A stretch of DNA of 64,000 nt from Euglena gracilis (GCA_039621445.1 CP154954.1:55548838-55612837); one strand, 5' to 3'. Counted from the stretch's first letter, positions 45,224 to 57,052 are shown. The notes: generated from the letters alone by a model not told the origin. Translations and numbers: made by a program.

Positions 45224-45339
45224 CGCCTGCTCCATTGCCAGGGTGGTGGCGTGCAGCGGTGCGCCAGCGGCGTTCTGCGACACGTTCCAGTGGAGTGCGA
45301 CAGTGTCATATGTCACTTTGTCAATGGTCGTCCCCAGGC
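45224..45339 (-). CDS. nucleotidyl cyclase copy B, exon with second metal-site region
   Basis: The exon reads S-LGTTIDKVTYDTVALHWNVS then AAGAPLHATTLAMEQA. This aligns with the class III stretch 'G-G-t-I-d-K-f-x-G-D-x-v-m-a-x-W-n...h-a-x-x-A-x-x-a': Lys and the Asp are kept while GD is YD. The donor GCG|GTTGCT joins exon 41452 in phase 0. At the 5' end no AG is present. A TG at CCCTTTCTG|GC gives the right phase to join 47183 (2 nt + 38 codons). Confidence 0.65.
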
Positions 45340-47182
45340 CAGAAAGGGAGCGACGACCACGGACGGATGATGCAAGGACCAATGTTGACCCCCCAAATGT
45401 TGACCCCCGAGCCCCCCCCCCCCCGAGGCCCCCTAAGGGGCGGGGTGGGACCCCCCCCCCCCCGGATCATGAAACTTTGAAAATAATCTCTGGTTTGGGG
45501 AGGCGGAGACATCTGGCTGGCTGAACCAGGCAAAGGGAAGGGGAGCTGAGCCTGCCACTTTGAGACAGCTCCAAATATTTCTTGCGGGTTAGTTTGCCTC
45601 TGCGCGCAACCACCCAAGGCAGAGGAGATTTATTCGGCAGATTCTTTCCAGGGAAAAAAAGCACCCCCGGGTTTAGGTTGCTCTGGTGGGTGGAGAGCTG
45701 AGTCCGACCAAACCCAGCCGGGGGTCGGTGGGTTGACACTGAAGGTCAATGGACAGAAATCCCACCCAAACTAGCATCCCTTTCCGGGGGTGGCCCGGCA
45801 CTATTGGTGATGCGCCGCACTTCCGGGATCCGGGGGGGGGGGGTTCAGCCCGTAAATTCAGTTAGTGATTCCCAGGAGTTGGAGTATGAGCAGAAGGTTT
45901 AGTCATTTGGTCGTTTGGGAGACGCCAATTTGAAACAACGCGAACCTTGCAACAAACTAACTATATGTGATTGCATGGGCCGTGCTAAATTTCCTCGGCA
46001 GCCAATCATTCGCTGTTCATTCCCTCCCCCTGCCCCACACTGTTGCGTGAACCTTCCCAAATGGTTGGAAGGTTGAAAAAAGCCGGTTCTTCCAGCAGTC
46101 GGGGAGGGGGGGCACCATAGAATTGCTTGCAGTATAACTATTTGGCACTATTATTCACCAAATGAGTTTGCAATTTCCAGATGCAGTCAACGAACAATTA
46201 ACGGCAAACGAGCAACGCACAAACACAAACTAACTGTCATCTGGCATAGCCCTAATAATGAGTCTTGGGGTGCAAGACGAAGAATGCCAACAGGGTAACA
46301 GGGTGGGGGTGGGGCAGGTCCAGGCTTCGACATAAGGGCAGGTGGGGGGTTGTCCGGACCCACCACCGGAGGGGGTCCGGACAACCCCCTGGTCCAGCAG
46401 CCCCCCCCCCCCGCGCATCTAGACAGCGGTCTGGGTGGCCCATTTTCGTGCTGGGCTGAAATTTTTTGACCCCAAAATGGCCAAAAATGTCATTTTGGCC
46501 CCTTTTCGGGTACCCGCCCCCCCCCCTTGTCCACCGACCGGGTTCCTGCAACCCCCGACCAGGGGGGGGTGGTCGTACACCCCCCACAACCTGCAACCCC
46601 CGACCAGGGGGTGGTCGTACCACTAGGGGCCAAAACAAAACCAAAAGCCAAAAAAGGTGCAATTTCATAACGGTAATATTTCTCCCCATTAGGTGAGGGA
46701 CCAATGCCATCACTACGCTCAAACAAAACAGGACTCCCCGGAGGGAACATGACGAACACTAAATGGACAGGAAACACGGGGGTCAATAAGCACACGAGAA
46801 GGGTGGTGGTCACCTGCAACCCCGAGGGAGGTAGTCGTACACCCCCCTCAACCTGCCCCCCGACGGGGGGTGGGGGTATATAGGGATGGTCGGTGGACAA
46901 AATAGCCAAAAATGCGGGTTAAAAAAAGAGTGGTCAAAAAAATGCAAAAAAAATTGTCAAAGAAGGAAAATTTTGACCTTTTGGGGGGTCCCAGGCACCA
47001 CTGGGGTCGGTCCGGACCCCCCTTGGAGGACGGGTGGGGGGAACACTCCCCCCACCTAAACACCGTACAGCCTCATTTTATCGAACCCTGGGATCCAATG
47101 GATCCACCAACTCCAATGGATGACACCAACTCTCCAGGTTCAAAGAACCAGTTCAAAGGCTTGCGCAGTTGTCATTCTGGAC
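45340..47182. other. intron of copy B with G-run repeats
   Basis: G-run repeat copies lie at about 45400-45475, 45825-45845, 46290-46640 and 46965-47060, the last two with GGTCGTAC and TTTTGACC words. No gene is seen. Confidence 0.45.
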
Positions 47183-47283
47183 TGGTCGCCCCATGCGCCT
47201 TCGCCGCCGTCACCACGTGGGCGGTCACCAGCGTGGCCATCGTCCCCACCGCCTCCTCATCCAGGTCGGTCCGGCACGCAAAC
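47183..47283 (-). CDS. nucleotidyl cyclase copy B, exon with first helix of catalytic domain
   Basis: A 101-nt exon gives FACRTDLDEEAVGTMATLVT, then AHVVTAAKAHGAT. This matches the helix after the first strand in class III cyclases ('l-d-p-e-x-v-x-x-l-l...v-x-x-x-h-G-a'). 1 nt + 33 codons + 1 nt agrees in phase with both neighbours (49029 and 45339). The acceptor is CGCAAG and the donor A|GTCCAG. Confidence 0.65.
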
Positions 47284-48004
47284 CTTGCGTAGTCCCATTC
47301 CGACGTGTGAATGGACTGTGGAGTTCACGTCAGAGGGAAAGCTGTTGCACTTCCCCTGTGGCAACGCTGAAAGGGTTCGAGGCGTTCCCAACATTGCAGA
47401 GAGCCACCTATGTGACAAAGCAGCAGGTTGGGGCGCCGTCATCAGCCCATCCGATGCGGATGAACATGTACGTACGCAGGCGGGCCCCCATTTGACACAG
47501 AAAAGTTCAATTTGGCGGCCACAGCGTTAGGCTTCGAAAGGTTTACAGCAAGGAATTTCTGCAGGCGGTTCATTTGCGCCTTGGTGCCCATTAACAACAT
47601 GATGCGCACTTTAGCGCACATGAACCACCAACGATTTACCAATGTTTGTCGGTTGTGTATTTTGTCACACCAATTATCGACTTTCTGAACCAAAAACACA
47701 ATTTTGTTTGTGCACGCTTTAGCGCCCGTGAATTGATGCCGTCACTAAATGGTGTGACAAATCCACCAAATTATGTTTCTCGACATCCCGCTGATCCTGT
47801 CGAAAAGAGCAACAAGAGAAGCAAAGGTCCCACATTCCTTTGCTGCTCGTTCTTTTTCACTCCCGGGGGGGGGGGGTCCCAGTGGTTTCATTTTTTGCAC
47901 TCTCTTGCCACCGTGTTTTCAAACCACCCCGGGTTACAGAGCCAAAATTCAGAATTTTTTTAATTTTGCGAATATGCGCAAAACAGCACGAAAAACCTCC
48001 CCCC

Positions 48005-48597
48005 CCTGTCCAACGACACTAATGTTCGTCTCTGACCGGGGGGGGGGGGGGGCGGTCGCTAAAATGGCAATGTTCGTCACCGACCAGGGGGGGGGGTGGT
48101 CGTTAGACAAGCGGGGGACCCCAAGTCGGAGGAAAATTTACCATAGATGGGGGTAGGGGGTATATGGCCAGTTTTGGACTGTTTTTGGCCATTTATACTG
48201 TTTTTTGACTATGGTTGGCCACTTTTGGCCATTTTTGGACATTTTTTAGGCGCTTTTGAGAATTTTTAGGCATTTTTGGCCACTTTTCGCCATGTTTGGT
48301 CGCTTTTGGCCACTTTTGGCAACTGTTGGCCTCGCTTTGGCCCCCTTTGCCCATTTTTGGCCACTTTAGGCTGTTTTTGGTTACTTTTGGCCATTTTTGC
48401 CTTATTTTTTTTGCTTTTTTGGCAACTTTTTTGGGCACTTTTGGCCATCCTTTGGCCATTTTAAGCCATTTTGGGTTACTTTTGACTGTTTTTAGCCAAC
48501 TTTTAGCAATTTTGGTTGAACCAACATCGTATACAAAATATCGTCTCTGACCGGGGGGGGGGTCGTTAGACAAGCCCGGTCATTGGACAGGGGGGGG
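48005..48597. repeat. second TCCAACGACC-bounded repeat
   Basis: Left: CTGTCCAACGACACTAATG and TCTCTGACCGGGGG...GTCGTTAGACAAG. Right: TCTCTGACCGGGGG..GTCGTTAGACAAGCCCGGTCATTGGACAG. The core is degenerate TTTTGGCCAC units. It is the same family as 11477-12065 with the core inverted. Confidence 0.65.
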
Positions 48598-48699
48598 GTA
48601 AGTGCGAATTCAGCCGCATGAGTTTTTCTTTCAATTGATGGAAGAGAAACAATCCACCCCTGGGTCAAACCACTGCTTGCGTTGGTGGTTATAACACAC

Positions 48700-48774
48700 G
48701 CACACGCACACACACTCGCACACACGCACGCACAAACACGCACAGTCCCTCTCCCATGCACGCACGCACACACA

Positions 48775-48830
<56 letters not shown>
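48700..48830. repeat. (CA)n then (GT)n microsatellite
   Basis: A CA-rich run reverses to GT at about 48778, producing a CACACACGTGTGTGTG palindrome centre. Confidence 0.9.
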
Positions 48831-49028
48831 GGTGCGTGTAGGGGTGAGTGGTTGGGTGTGGGGGGGTTGGGGTGGGTGGGTGAGTGCATACATTTACCAG
48901 CCATACATTATTTACCAGCCATACATTTTTCAGCCAACTTTCTTGACGCCCACAGACCCCTGGAATTTGTCACACACCCCACTCCATCGCTCCGATGGAA
49001 ACAGCTGCTGGAACGAAGACATACTCAC

Positions 49029-49278
49029 CAAAAAAAAAGTGCAGGTATTCTCGCCGGCCAGCGGCCCCAAAACAAAACGGGCAATGGCCCACCGAGGCAC
49101 AGGCAGGGAGGGCCCAGGCAGGTCCGGCGGACGTGGTCGTCGGGCCCCGCCGCGGGGCCGGGGTGCTGGCCGCCGCGGGGCCGGCGCGCCGCGTCGGCGG
49201 GTGGGCCGCGCCGCAGCGGGTCGGAGGGCGGGGCCCGGCGGCGAACGGCTGCCGCCAGCGCATCGGCGGGCCGTGCTT
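49029..49278 (-). CDS. nucleotidyl cyclase copy B, exon with N-terminal part of the catalytic domain
   Basis: A 250-nt GC-rich exon sits between GGCTTCAG and the perfect donor G|GTGAGT. The phase-consistent frame (2 nt + 82 codons + 2 nt) reads ARPADALAAAVRRRAPPSDP, a Gly/Pro/Arg-rich linker, then DDHVRRTCLGPPCLCLGGPL and PVLFWGRWPARIPALFF-W, joining FACRT. The last part sits where active cyclases have 'v-t-v-l-F-x-D-i-x-G-F-T'. The metal-binding Asp is not evident (LFFWFAC). The other two frames are open too, but do not fit the next exon's phase. Confidence 0.5.
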
Positions 49279-49699
49279 CTGAAGCCAATGGGGGTGGGGA
49301 ACTTGGGGCAGGGGGTTTGCGGTGCAGGCCAGTGTTGTGGGTGTGGACGCATAAAGCTGTTCAATGAAATTTCGGTATTGGGGGTGAACATGCCTTTTAG
49401 CTTATTTTTGGCGGGGAAAAACATTTTGTTTGGTGTTCATTCAAAGAGAATGTCACGTTGGTACCCAAGATGTAGGAGACACATCCCTGCAAAACAGGTC
49501 AGCAAATTTGGGACCAGAGGGTGGTATCCCGGGGGTGTCTGCAAAATTGCTTTCCTTCAACAAAAAAAAACTCTCAAAAAATTATCAAAGAAATAATCGA
49601 AAGAACAAGAAAAGGAGACCCATTTCCAGAAAGACAGGTTGGCAGGTACTCCAAGACAGCTTTTGGGGAGTACAGTTTCCCGGAGGGGTCATATGCCCT

Positions 49700-50105
49700 T
49701 AAAACAACGAGTACCCTCCCCCCCCTATGTCCAACGACCAGTAACCTCTGTCCTCCGACCGGGGGGGTGGTCGTTGGACATAGGGTAGTGACCAAAAAGG
49801 TGTCCTCTGACCGGGGGGGTGGTCGTTGGACAAGGGGTCAAAAAAAATGTTGGCGGGTGATCGGGACCCCACCCCGCAAATAAGGTCAAATTTTCCCTTC
49901 CAGCGCTTTGCGCCGAAAATTTTGGGCAATTTTGACAAATTTTTGTCCAAAAAGTGCCAAAAACGGCATTTTGGCCAATTTTTGACCGATTTGGGGCACA
50001 AAATTTTCGGCCCGGCGCTTTGTGCCGGGACCAAAATTTTTGCCAAATCTCCAAAAAGGTGTCCTCTGACCGGGGGGGTGGTCGTTGGACATAGGGGGGG
50101 GGGGT
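49700..50105. repeat. repeats of GTCCAACGACC ... GGTCGTTGGAC
   Basis: Three inverted or direct copies of (T)GTCCAACGACC...CTCTGACCGGGGGGGTGGTCGTTGGACA lie at 49728-49772, 49795-49832 and 50055-50093. A GCGCTTTGCGCC-containing AT-rich core is between them. These are the same border words as at 11.5 and 48.0 kb. Confidence 0.6.
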
Positions 50106-50358
50106 AATGGTCCGAACTGAGACTCCAACTCCCCTCACCGCCTGACCACTTCCCACTTTGAGCCATACGTAAAAACAAAACCCCCCGCCCCCCAGTGTGA
50201 GACAAGGAAGGGCAGGTCCACTGCGAGGCAAGTGGGGCAGCGTTGTTCAGGCAGTTGGCGTCGGTGCGGGTTGGGCCGGCGGGGCTGGTCGGGGGTGGAG
50301 CCATTGCCCAGCAAGCTTCTTTGTGAAGGCTCCCTGAAGGGGACGGAGGTCGTCAAGA

Positions 50359-50481
<123 letters not shown>

Positions 50482-51851
50482 AAGTGCTTATGCAGGTGTT
50501 GGTTGAGGAAATCCATCCAGAAATAATTACGTTTGCCAGTTTTGGCTGTTTCTGACCACTGGTTTTCCTGACCGCTGTTTTTGACCATTCCTGATAATAT
50601 TTGACACTTTGACCCTTTTGTCATTTACTTCCGCTTTTGGCTTCTTTTGGTCGTTTCTGGCATTTTTTTCTGCTGACATTTCTCTCCTTTTAAGCATTTT
50701 TGAGGCAATGTGACGATTAATATCACTGGTCCCACCGGCAGCATGGCCAAAAATAATGGCCAAAGATGGCCAAAAATGGCTAAAAGAAGTCAGAAAATGC
50801 CAAAAATGTCCAAAATTTTGGTCATCCGTAGTTGTTGCAGTTATCTGTGATCATCCGTTTTGGGGATTTTGGGCTTATCCATAATAATACAAAATTCCAT
50901 AGTTATTCATTCCAGGATAAGCACCAACCTCTGGTTCATGCGCACAAGCACATGTGTTCTCACATGTGGATGTGTCGTGTGTCTTTTGATGGGAGAGTGA
51001 TCCTGCTGCGTGCTGTTCAGGAAGGGGCAGAGTCAATGTTGAGGAGGAGACGGTCCGCTCTGTGCACGCTGACGTGTCGTCTGTCTTGGCCCGGTCCAGC
51101 AGCCCTTCTAGGGCAGAGCAGCCCCTGAGGTGGACTTGGGTCCGGCCATTCCTACCAAACCCAAATGCCGTAAAACCGAACCTGCAACCCCCCCAAAAAT
51201 GTGAATTCTGCAAGAAGCCGATCTTTTGACCCAAATTTGCCCCGGACAGCCCAAATCCGACCCAGTTCACCCACCTTCACATCCCAAAGCGAAACATTTG
51301 GCCCCATCCAGCCTCGGGCGGCTTCAAAATTAGAAAAACCGGGCGGGATGGGGGGCGCCGGGGGGGGGGGGGTCCCGGCTGCTGCCCGCCAGGTGGGTCC
51401 ACTTCGATTGGAGCAACCCCCTGAACCCCCTGAATAGAATCCCCCGGGGGCTGCTATTTGGGATGCTGGTTGAAAGCCGGGGGGGGGGGAGGCTTCTATT
51501 CGGGGGGGGGGGGAGGCTTCTATTCGGAAAAGTGGTCGAAAACCAGGGGGTCCGAGCATCATCAAAGAAATTTCATTGTGGGTGTCAAATTTGCTGCAAA
51601 TGAGACTGTCGTGGATGCACTGGATCACTGAAGGTAAACTCACCCAACCCGCATTTTACCAATGGTCGAAGAAGCCAAAGCACTTGCCATCCAAATTGAC
51701 AGACAATCCACGGGGGGGGGGCGACTATTCAGGGGCTGCTATTCAGAAAGAGTGTCGAAAACCGGGGGGGGGGGTCTATTCGGGGGGTTAAGCCCCCAGC
51801 AATTTTTGCGCCAGTTCCCCAAAAGTGGAGGTCCAGCCCAGGCTGGGGCAC
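50482..51851. other. intron of copy B with G-run repeats
   Basis: GGCCAAAA words lie at 50750-50815, and repeats of GGGGGGCTTCTATTCGG / GGGGGCTATTC at 51420-51790. No exon is firmly identified; a minus frame at 50135-50356 is open but unsupported. Confidence 0.4.
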
Positions 51852-51908
51852 TTCGTCCTGCGGGCGGGGGGCCCGGAGCTGGGCGAGCAGCTGGTCCGGG
51901 ATGAACGG
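51852..51908 (-). CDS. nucleotidyl cyclase copy B, small linker exon
   Basis: 57 nt after CGCCTCCAG: PFIPDQLLAQLRAPRPQDE, then GAA|GTGCCC. 'P-F-I-P-x-x-L-L' right after a helical segment is a familiar lead-in to class III cyclase domains in large protist cyclases. Start phase 0 matches the previous exon. The next exon found needs a different phase, so one exon may be missing between here and 49278. Confidence 0.5.
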
Positions 51909-52899
51909 CTGGAGGCGCCGGCAGGGGTGGGCAGTGAAGGTGGCCCGGGGGCCGGCCAGCCCCCCGTCGAAGCGATAACCGACCATTGGCCACCCTTGCC
52001 GCTTTTGAGGTCCTTATGGAAACTTTTGGAAAATTTTGGCCACTTTTGACTGCTTTTGGCCACTTTTTGATACGCAGATGCTCAAGAAAACAAATTTTAC
52101 CATGCAAGGGTGTGTCCATTAGGCCAATGCAACAGTCACCCACGCCTCCATCATGCACTGCATGTTTTTTCTGGTTTCACGTCACGTCCACATATTCGAT
52201 TTTCATTTGTTTTGTGTGGAGGTTTGCGCAAATCGCAACGGATGTCCACCAAGCCCAAAGCTTGCCGAGCACCGTGGGACCGCCACTACACCTTTTTTTC
52301 CAATGGTTTAAGTTTTTGTCTAATGGGATAAATTGGGGTCAAAACGAGGAATTTTCCAAATTAAAAAAAAAATCTTTCCAGCTCACTTTTGCATTTTTTG
52401 TCAACAACTGTATTTTTACGCCTTGGCGGAGGCGGAAAAATTTTTCCAATGTAAAACTAGAGATTTTAATGGACAAAATGGGTGTAAAATTAGAGATTTG
52501 TGAGAAAATTATCCAAAAAATGGGTTTAATTCTTCAAAATATACAAAAAAAAGCCAGCATCACCCAGCATCGCCCAGCAACGCCCAGCATCGCCCAGCAT
52601 CGGAACCCCACCTCTGGTCTCCAAGAATCCAGCATCCCAGCATCGCCCTGCATCGCCCAACATCGCCCAGCATCATCACAGGTGCTTGTCCCAGAGGGAA
52701 AGCTGCCGAATTCCTCCATTTCCCTTCGGTCGGCCAACCACATGCAAGTCGGCCCTGGTCGGCCCTGGTCGGAACCCCCACCTGCGGGGGTCCTGAAAAT
52801 CATCGTCGCTCCTGGTCGGCCCTGGTCGGTCCTGGTCGGCCCTAAGTGCCTGGCAATGGGTACATGCACAATGGACTTAACCATTGCGGTTTAATCCAC

Positions 52900-53045
52900 C
52901 TCAGAAGTTTTTTTTAGGACCTGGGGGGAGGGGTGTCCGGACCCAACCACCTGGGGGGCCCTGGGGGGGGGGGGGCATGGGAGGGAACCATTTTGGGGTG
53001 TCAATTTTGGCGCACATATATTTAGCGCTTGCACTGAAAATAGAG
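52900..53045. repeat. G-run dispersed repeat copy
   Basis: TTTTTTTAGGACCTGGGGGGAGGGG...TCCGGACCCAACCACC...GGGGGG...CAATTTTGGCGC: the typical family layout. Confidence 0.55.
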
Positions 53046-53079
53046 GAAACCCCCGCAAGAGGATGTTCCGCAGGAGGAT

Positions 53080-53250
53080 ACTCTCGAGCATACTCGAACG
53101 CGCTCCAGGCGCACTTGAAAATGCTCGAAAGCATCCTCGAACGTGTTCAAAGCACGTTCGAGGATACTATTTCAGCCCACCCCCCCTTCTTAAGGGAGGT
53201 TTAAAAAAGTTTGAGGATGCTCGAGCTCCAATGTCGACCTCGAGCATTCC
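53080..53250. repeat. diverged TTCGAGGA palindromic repeat
   Basis: CTCGAGCATACTCGAACG, CATCCTCGAACGTGTTC and CACGTTCGAGGATAC units end in CTTAAGGGAGGTTTAAAAAAG, a degenerate form of the signature at 4.2 and 19.25 kb. Confidence 0.5.
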
Positions 53251-53690
53251 CCAATGGTGCCTCCCCCGGAGGGTGCCCGACCAGGACCTATCCACCCCCC
53301 CCCCATTATTCAGGTTAAGTTCAAGTCTGATCTTTTTGATAAATTCTGATGTTTGGCGATGGTGAAGATTACTGAAGGGTTCAACAATCGGTGCATGGAT
53401 TCTTCGGATGTTTATTTGACGAACAAAAATTGACGGACCGCACTGTAGAATGCAGGTGACAGGCTGATACTGAAAGTCCCTGAGGCATGGCATTTGTCCA
53501 ACGGGAGGTGATCAGAATGGGGAGGATTCCATGAAGTGATGGCGAAATGAAATGGAATGTCATTTCTTCCCCTCTGACCCAAAACCCACCTAGAAAACAG
53601 TCCTCTGCTCTCTGTGCCTGGTGGCCTTCCTCTGTCAGGTGCAGTTTCCCGGGGGGGGGGGGGTGCTCCTTTGCCTGTCGGCGGGCTGAC

Positions 53691-53807
53691 CTCGGTGAGG
53701 AGGTTGATGATGTGGAGGAACGTCAGCTGGATCTTGCTGGGCTGTTTGACGGCCGCCAGCCACGCCACCGCGTCCAGGTCGAAGCACGCAATGGCCTCCG
53801 CGCACTC
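53691..53807 (-). CDS. nucleotidyl cyclase copy B, cytoplasmic linker exon
   Basis: 117 nt (39 codons, phase 0 at both ends) between ATGTGCAG and GAG|GTCAGC: ECAEAIACFDLDAVAWLAAV, then KQPSKIQLTFLHIINLLTE. It is a helical segment that, with the next exon (PFIPDQLL), forms the juxtamembrane linker to the catalytic domain. Confidence 0.6.
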
Positions 53808-54119
53808 CTGCACATGGATCCACAATTCACGCCCATTTCCCCAAAAGACAAAAAAAAGAAAACAGTATTTATATATTTAATTTGTATATAATATAAATAT
53901 AATTTGTATATAATATAAATATAATTTGTATATAATATGAATCATATATAACATATTTATTATTATCTGGCCCTGCCTTCGATGGCCACTCTGACTCTGG
54001 GAGGACTCCACCCATGAGGGGAGGGGGTCCAGGCCTGATCCCACCCCCCCAACCGCTCTGACGCCTGAGGCAAAATCACACGGGTCACACAGTTGAGTGA
54101 ATGCATGCCCCTGGGCCAC

Positions 54120-54190
54120 GTTGGCGTCCGAGAACTGCTTCCGCAGCGCCCGCATGTCAACCACACAGCGCCGCAGGGCGTGCATAAAAA
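54120..54190 (-). CDS. nucleotidyl cyclase copy B, helical exon after the membrane segment
   Basis: It starts after TTCCCCAG and joins the transmembrane exon in phase (A+TT): I-FMHALRRCVVDMRALRKQFS then DAN. Donor AAC|GTGGCC gives phase 0 as the next exon requires. A later donor at 54091 (CT|GTGTGA) would extend it by VAQGHAFTQL but break the phase. Confidence 0.5.
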
Positions 54191-54485
54191 CTGGGGAATT
54201 AGAATTGTGTGTGTCGGTGCTTTTATAAATAGGGGTGTCAGCGTCCTTGAGGGGACCGGGTCCAAAAAGGAAATTTGGCGACTGCAGAGCAGCAGAACCG
54301 CTTAAAAGAACTGCGATTGTTGATGGTCTGAGACTTTATTTAGATTTTATTTACATCTGAAGGGGGCTAAGCAGGTGTATTTTTCTGGACTTCTGGATAT
54401 TTATTTGGCAGAAAGGTTTGGCTTGGCCCCCCAAGGAGGGCAAGGAAAACCTCCAGGGGGTCAGCGAAAAAAATTCGGTTATTCA

Positions 54486-54510
54486 ATAGGGTTAGGGTTA
54501 GGGTTAGGAA
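54486..54510. repeat. interstitial (GGGTTA)3
   Basis: Three perfect GGGTTA units and a partial one lie in an intron. It is too short to be a telomere. Confidence 0.8.
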
Positions 54511-54705
54511 TCAGGCCTAGTTTTAGGCCTTACTTTTAGATCTTATAGATTAATGTTAGGTGCACAACTTTTTTGTCATTGATTGTGACTCAGATACAGC
54601 TTGGAAACAACGCTGGAGATTTGTTCATTTGAAAATTAAGCAACATCAATGTTTTTTCGAAAAATCGGCGGTGCGGGGGGGGGCCGGAGAGGATTGTTGC
54701 GACAC

Positions 54706-54827
54706 TTTGAGTCTTGGTGGACTTCCAAAAATACCAACCGGCGGGAAAGGCGATGGCAACGAGTCCCCCGACACATGCGCCGACGATGATGGGGATCAGC
54801 TGGGCGGCACTCAGCCGACGCAGGGGG
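54706..54827 (-). CDS. nucleotidyl cyclase copy B, transmembrane exon
   Basis: A 122-nt exon sits between GTTGACAG and A|GTGTCG. After PLRRLSAAQ comes one strong membrane helix (LIPIIVGACVGGLVAIAF, PAGWYFW), followed by basic KSTKTQ, as expected for the cytoplasmic side. This makes copy B a single-pass receptor-type cyclase with its catalytic domain inside the cell. The minus frame upstream (ATPSLRPPDLQRGHLGASPP) may extend the exon. Confidence 0.65.
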
Positions 54828-55266
54828 CTGTCAACCGGAGGGGAGGCACCCAAATGGCCCCGCTGCAAATCTGGTGGCCTCAAAGATGGGGTGGCCCAGG
54901 CGGGAAGCTGGGGTACAATTCCGGGGCGCCCCTTGGATATCCAACATGACCAGACAGCCGGGAAGGGGCAAACATGCAAAAAATTAGCCTCTCGGGGGGC
55001 GGTGCAACAGCATACACTACTCACTCCCCGGGGGGGGGGGGGAAGCGAATAAAAAGAGCTCTTGTGTCCCAACACATTCAATACTAAATTCATGGGGAAA
55101 ATGGCCAGAAAAAAGGTCGACATCGTGGAAAAAAAAAGCTATTTCAGGCATCCTCACCCATCGAAATGTCAAGAAATGTGGCGATTTCTCGACCCTTGGT
55201 TGCCACTTAGGCCTAAAGACCACCTTTAAAAAAAGCTGTCCTTATCGAAAGAAAAATTTACGTCCC

Positions 55267-55542
55267 TTATGAACCGTCCGCTCCCCCCACTTGCGAAGAA
55301 AGGCAGCGTGCAAAATGGGCGTCGGCCCAACATGGTGGCAGGCAGCCTTCCCAGAACATAGTCACCTTGGCAATTGAGCGCACACGTTGATGGGAATACT
55401 TGGCACTGCCAAACCTCACACACCGTCGCACGTTATTAGCGCCCCGCCGCGGCACCCTGCGTGGTGAACTTGTCTCGGTGGTGCAGGACAGGGAGTGCAG
55501 CGCCAGCAGCACGCCTCTCCCCTCTGACTGGGCCCCGGACAT
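55267..55542 (-). CDS. candidate exon, possible extracellular part of copy B
   Basis: An open minus frame reads GRGVLLALHSLSCTTETSSP, then RFGSAKYSHQRVRSIAKVTM and FWEGCLPPCWADAHFARCL. It contains several Cys and lies just upstream of the transmembrane exon. Splice borders are not clear. It could also be a chance frame. Confidence 0.3.
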   Translation of the reverse strand: MSGAQSEGRGVLLALHSLSCTTETSSPRRVPRRGANNVRRCVRFGSAKYSHQRVRSIAKVTMFWEGCLPPCWADAHFARCLSSQVGGADGS

Positions 55543-55873
55543 TTGGCATGGATGGGCGTCAATTTAGGTCGCCACAATGCAGTGGTCCGCTTCCTTTGCT
55601 CGTCGGGTGAGACGTTTGGCATGCAACCATCCAAACAATATTGTGCAGTGTAAAGTGGTGCAAAACTACCCAGACACTTAAGAAATTGTCATCTGACATG
55701 ATCACACAAATCTAAATGAAATGAATGAACGAAACCTCACCCCCCCCAAAAGAGTTGTCCAAGATTGGTGCTTTCCAGCCAAAAAATTAACAAACATTCA
55801 TTCCCAGAATATTTTCAAAAAATTCCCAACGATTTTTTTTAAAAAATGCATAAAAAAATTACCCGGCCAATAT

Positions 55874-55895
55874 CTTAGGCGCCCAAAGTTGCCCA
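55874..55895 (+). repeat. left TIR of the 4.9-kb element
   Basis: 22 bp, 21 matching the complement of 60779-60800. The duplication AATAT is at 55869-55873. Confidence 0.85.
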
Positions 55896-57026
55896 ACTCT
55901 GCCCATGTCCTTGCCCACAAATCAGGGCAAATGAAAGTGGCGTGTGGGCAAGCTTTCGGAAGATTTTGGGAAGGGCGTCAGCGAGCCTGCAGAGGAAGCG
56001 AGTGGCGGTGCACCCCGCAATTGAAAAACCGCAAGGGAGGTGGATCGTGAACTTCTTGGGGTCTGGGCATTTAGGTTGGGGTGTTCTCGCCCTGACCCGA
56101 AGGGAGAAATGCCATCAGACCGGGGGGTACTTTGACCAAACCGTGTTCAACACGCTGCCAGGTTCAAGCCGAATCACAGCTCGGGTAGGCAGTTCTCCCG
56201 CACTGTGCCCTGACCTCGATGCAACGCGGCCCTCAAGGCGCAAATCAGGGGGGAGAAATTTTGCATGGGGCCAGGCATCCCCCTGGACGGACCCAGAACG
56301 TCAACCTCTTTTGCAAACAGCTAGAACGGCTTGACAGACAAAAAAAGTGTTCCGGAGGGGAATTTTTTTTCTTACTGAGGAAAAATGACCACCCGTCGAC
56401 AGAGGCAGCCGTGAGCAAAATTCCGGAGTGGGAGTAGCACACATGCCACCTTACCCTAGAAAAAAGGAGTGTGACCAAAACAATTTTCGAAGTTGCCATT
56501 GGTCCAAATAGGTATCCGAAGCGGTGTGCAGCCGAAATGAATACTTCACTGGGGTGTTTTGCTGGATTCTTAATGACGAAGAAGCGCAAGGGGTTTGCCA
56601 GGTATTGCCAAATTGAAGGGACAGCGCTGAGGAAAACGGCTGTGCCTTGCTGAAAATACCTTTGACACAGGCACTCAGCCGACATGAGGGAGGGCCTTCC
56701 ACTAATCTGAGGAACGACACACAAAAAATGGACAACAGTGTGTGAAAATGGCAGATGATTTGCTTTCATATGTCAAAAAGCAAAGCCAGTACTCACTACA
56801 ATGTATCGCTTATGCCTCAGGCAGGCATAAATTACTGGTTTGCAGTGCCGTGTGGATCGGCTTATGTGTGGCATCGAGATGGACCACCCAATGATGGTGT
56901 CAGATGGTTGTTCCACATCTTGAAAAGTCACTTCCTCGGAGTTAATTTGCATGCAAATGTCGGCATAGGCTCAGGTGTCACGGCCTCAAAATTTCGATGG
57001 AACAAAAGAATGGCAAAAATAATTAG

Positions 57027-57052
57027 TTCTTGCCCACGCACGTGGGCAAGAA
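57027..57052. repeat. palindrome TTCTTGCCCACG-CA-CGTGGGCAAGAA
   Basis: Perfect 12-bp arms with a 2-bp spacer. The same half-site (TTGCCCAC) recurs in both end regions of the element. Confidence 0.9.

Larger units (their letters stand above)
47284..49028. other. intron of copy B holding repeats
   Basis: It contains the TCCAACGACC-bounded repeat (48005-48597) and a microsatellite (48700-48830), listed separately. Nothing else is firm. Confidence 0.5.

Noticed and set aside
54486-54510. Telomere
   Set aside because: Only three GGGTTA units in the middle of an intron, and similarly short runs at 18.0-18.7 kb. These are interstitial repeats.
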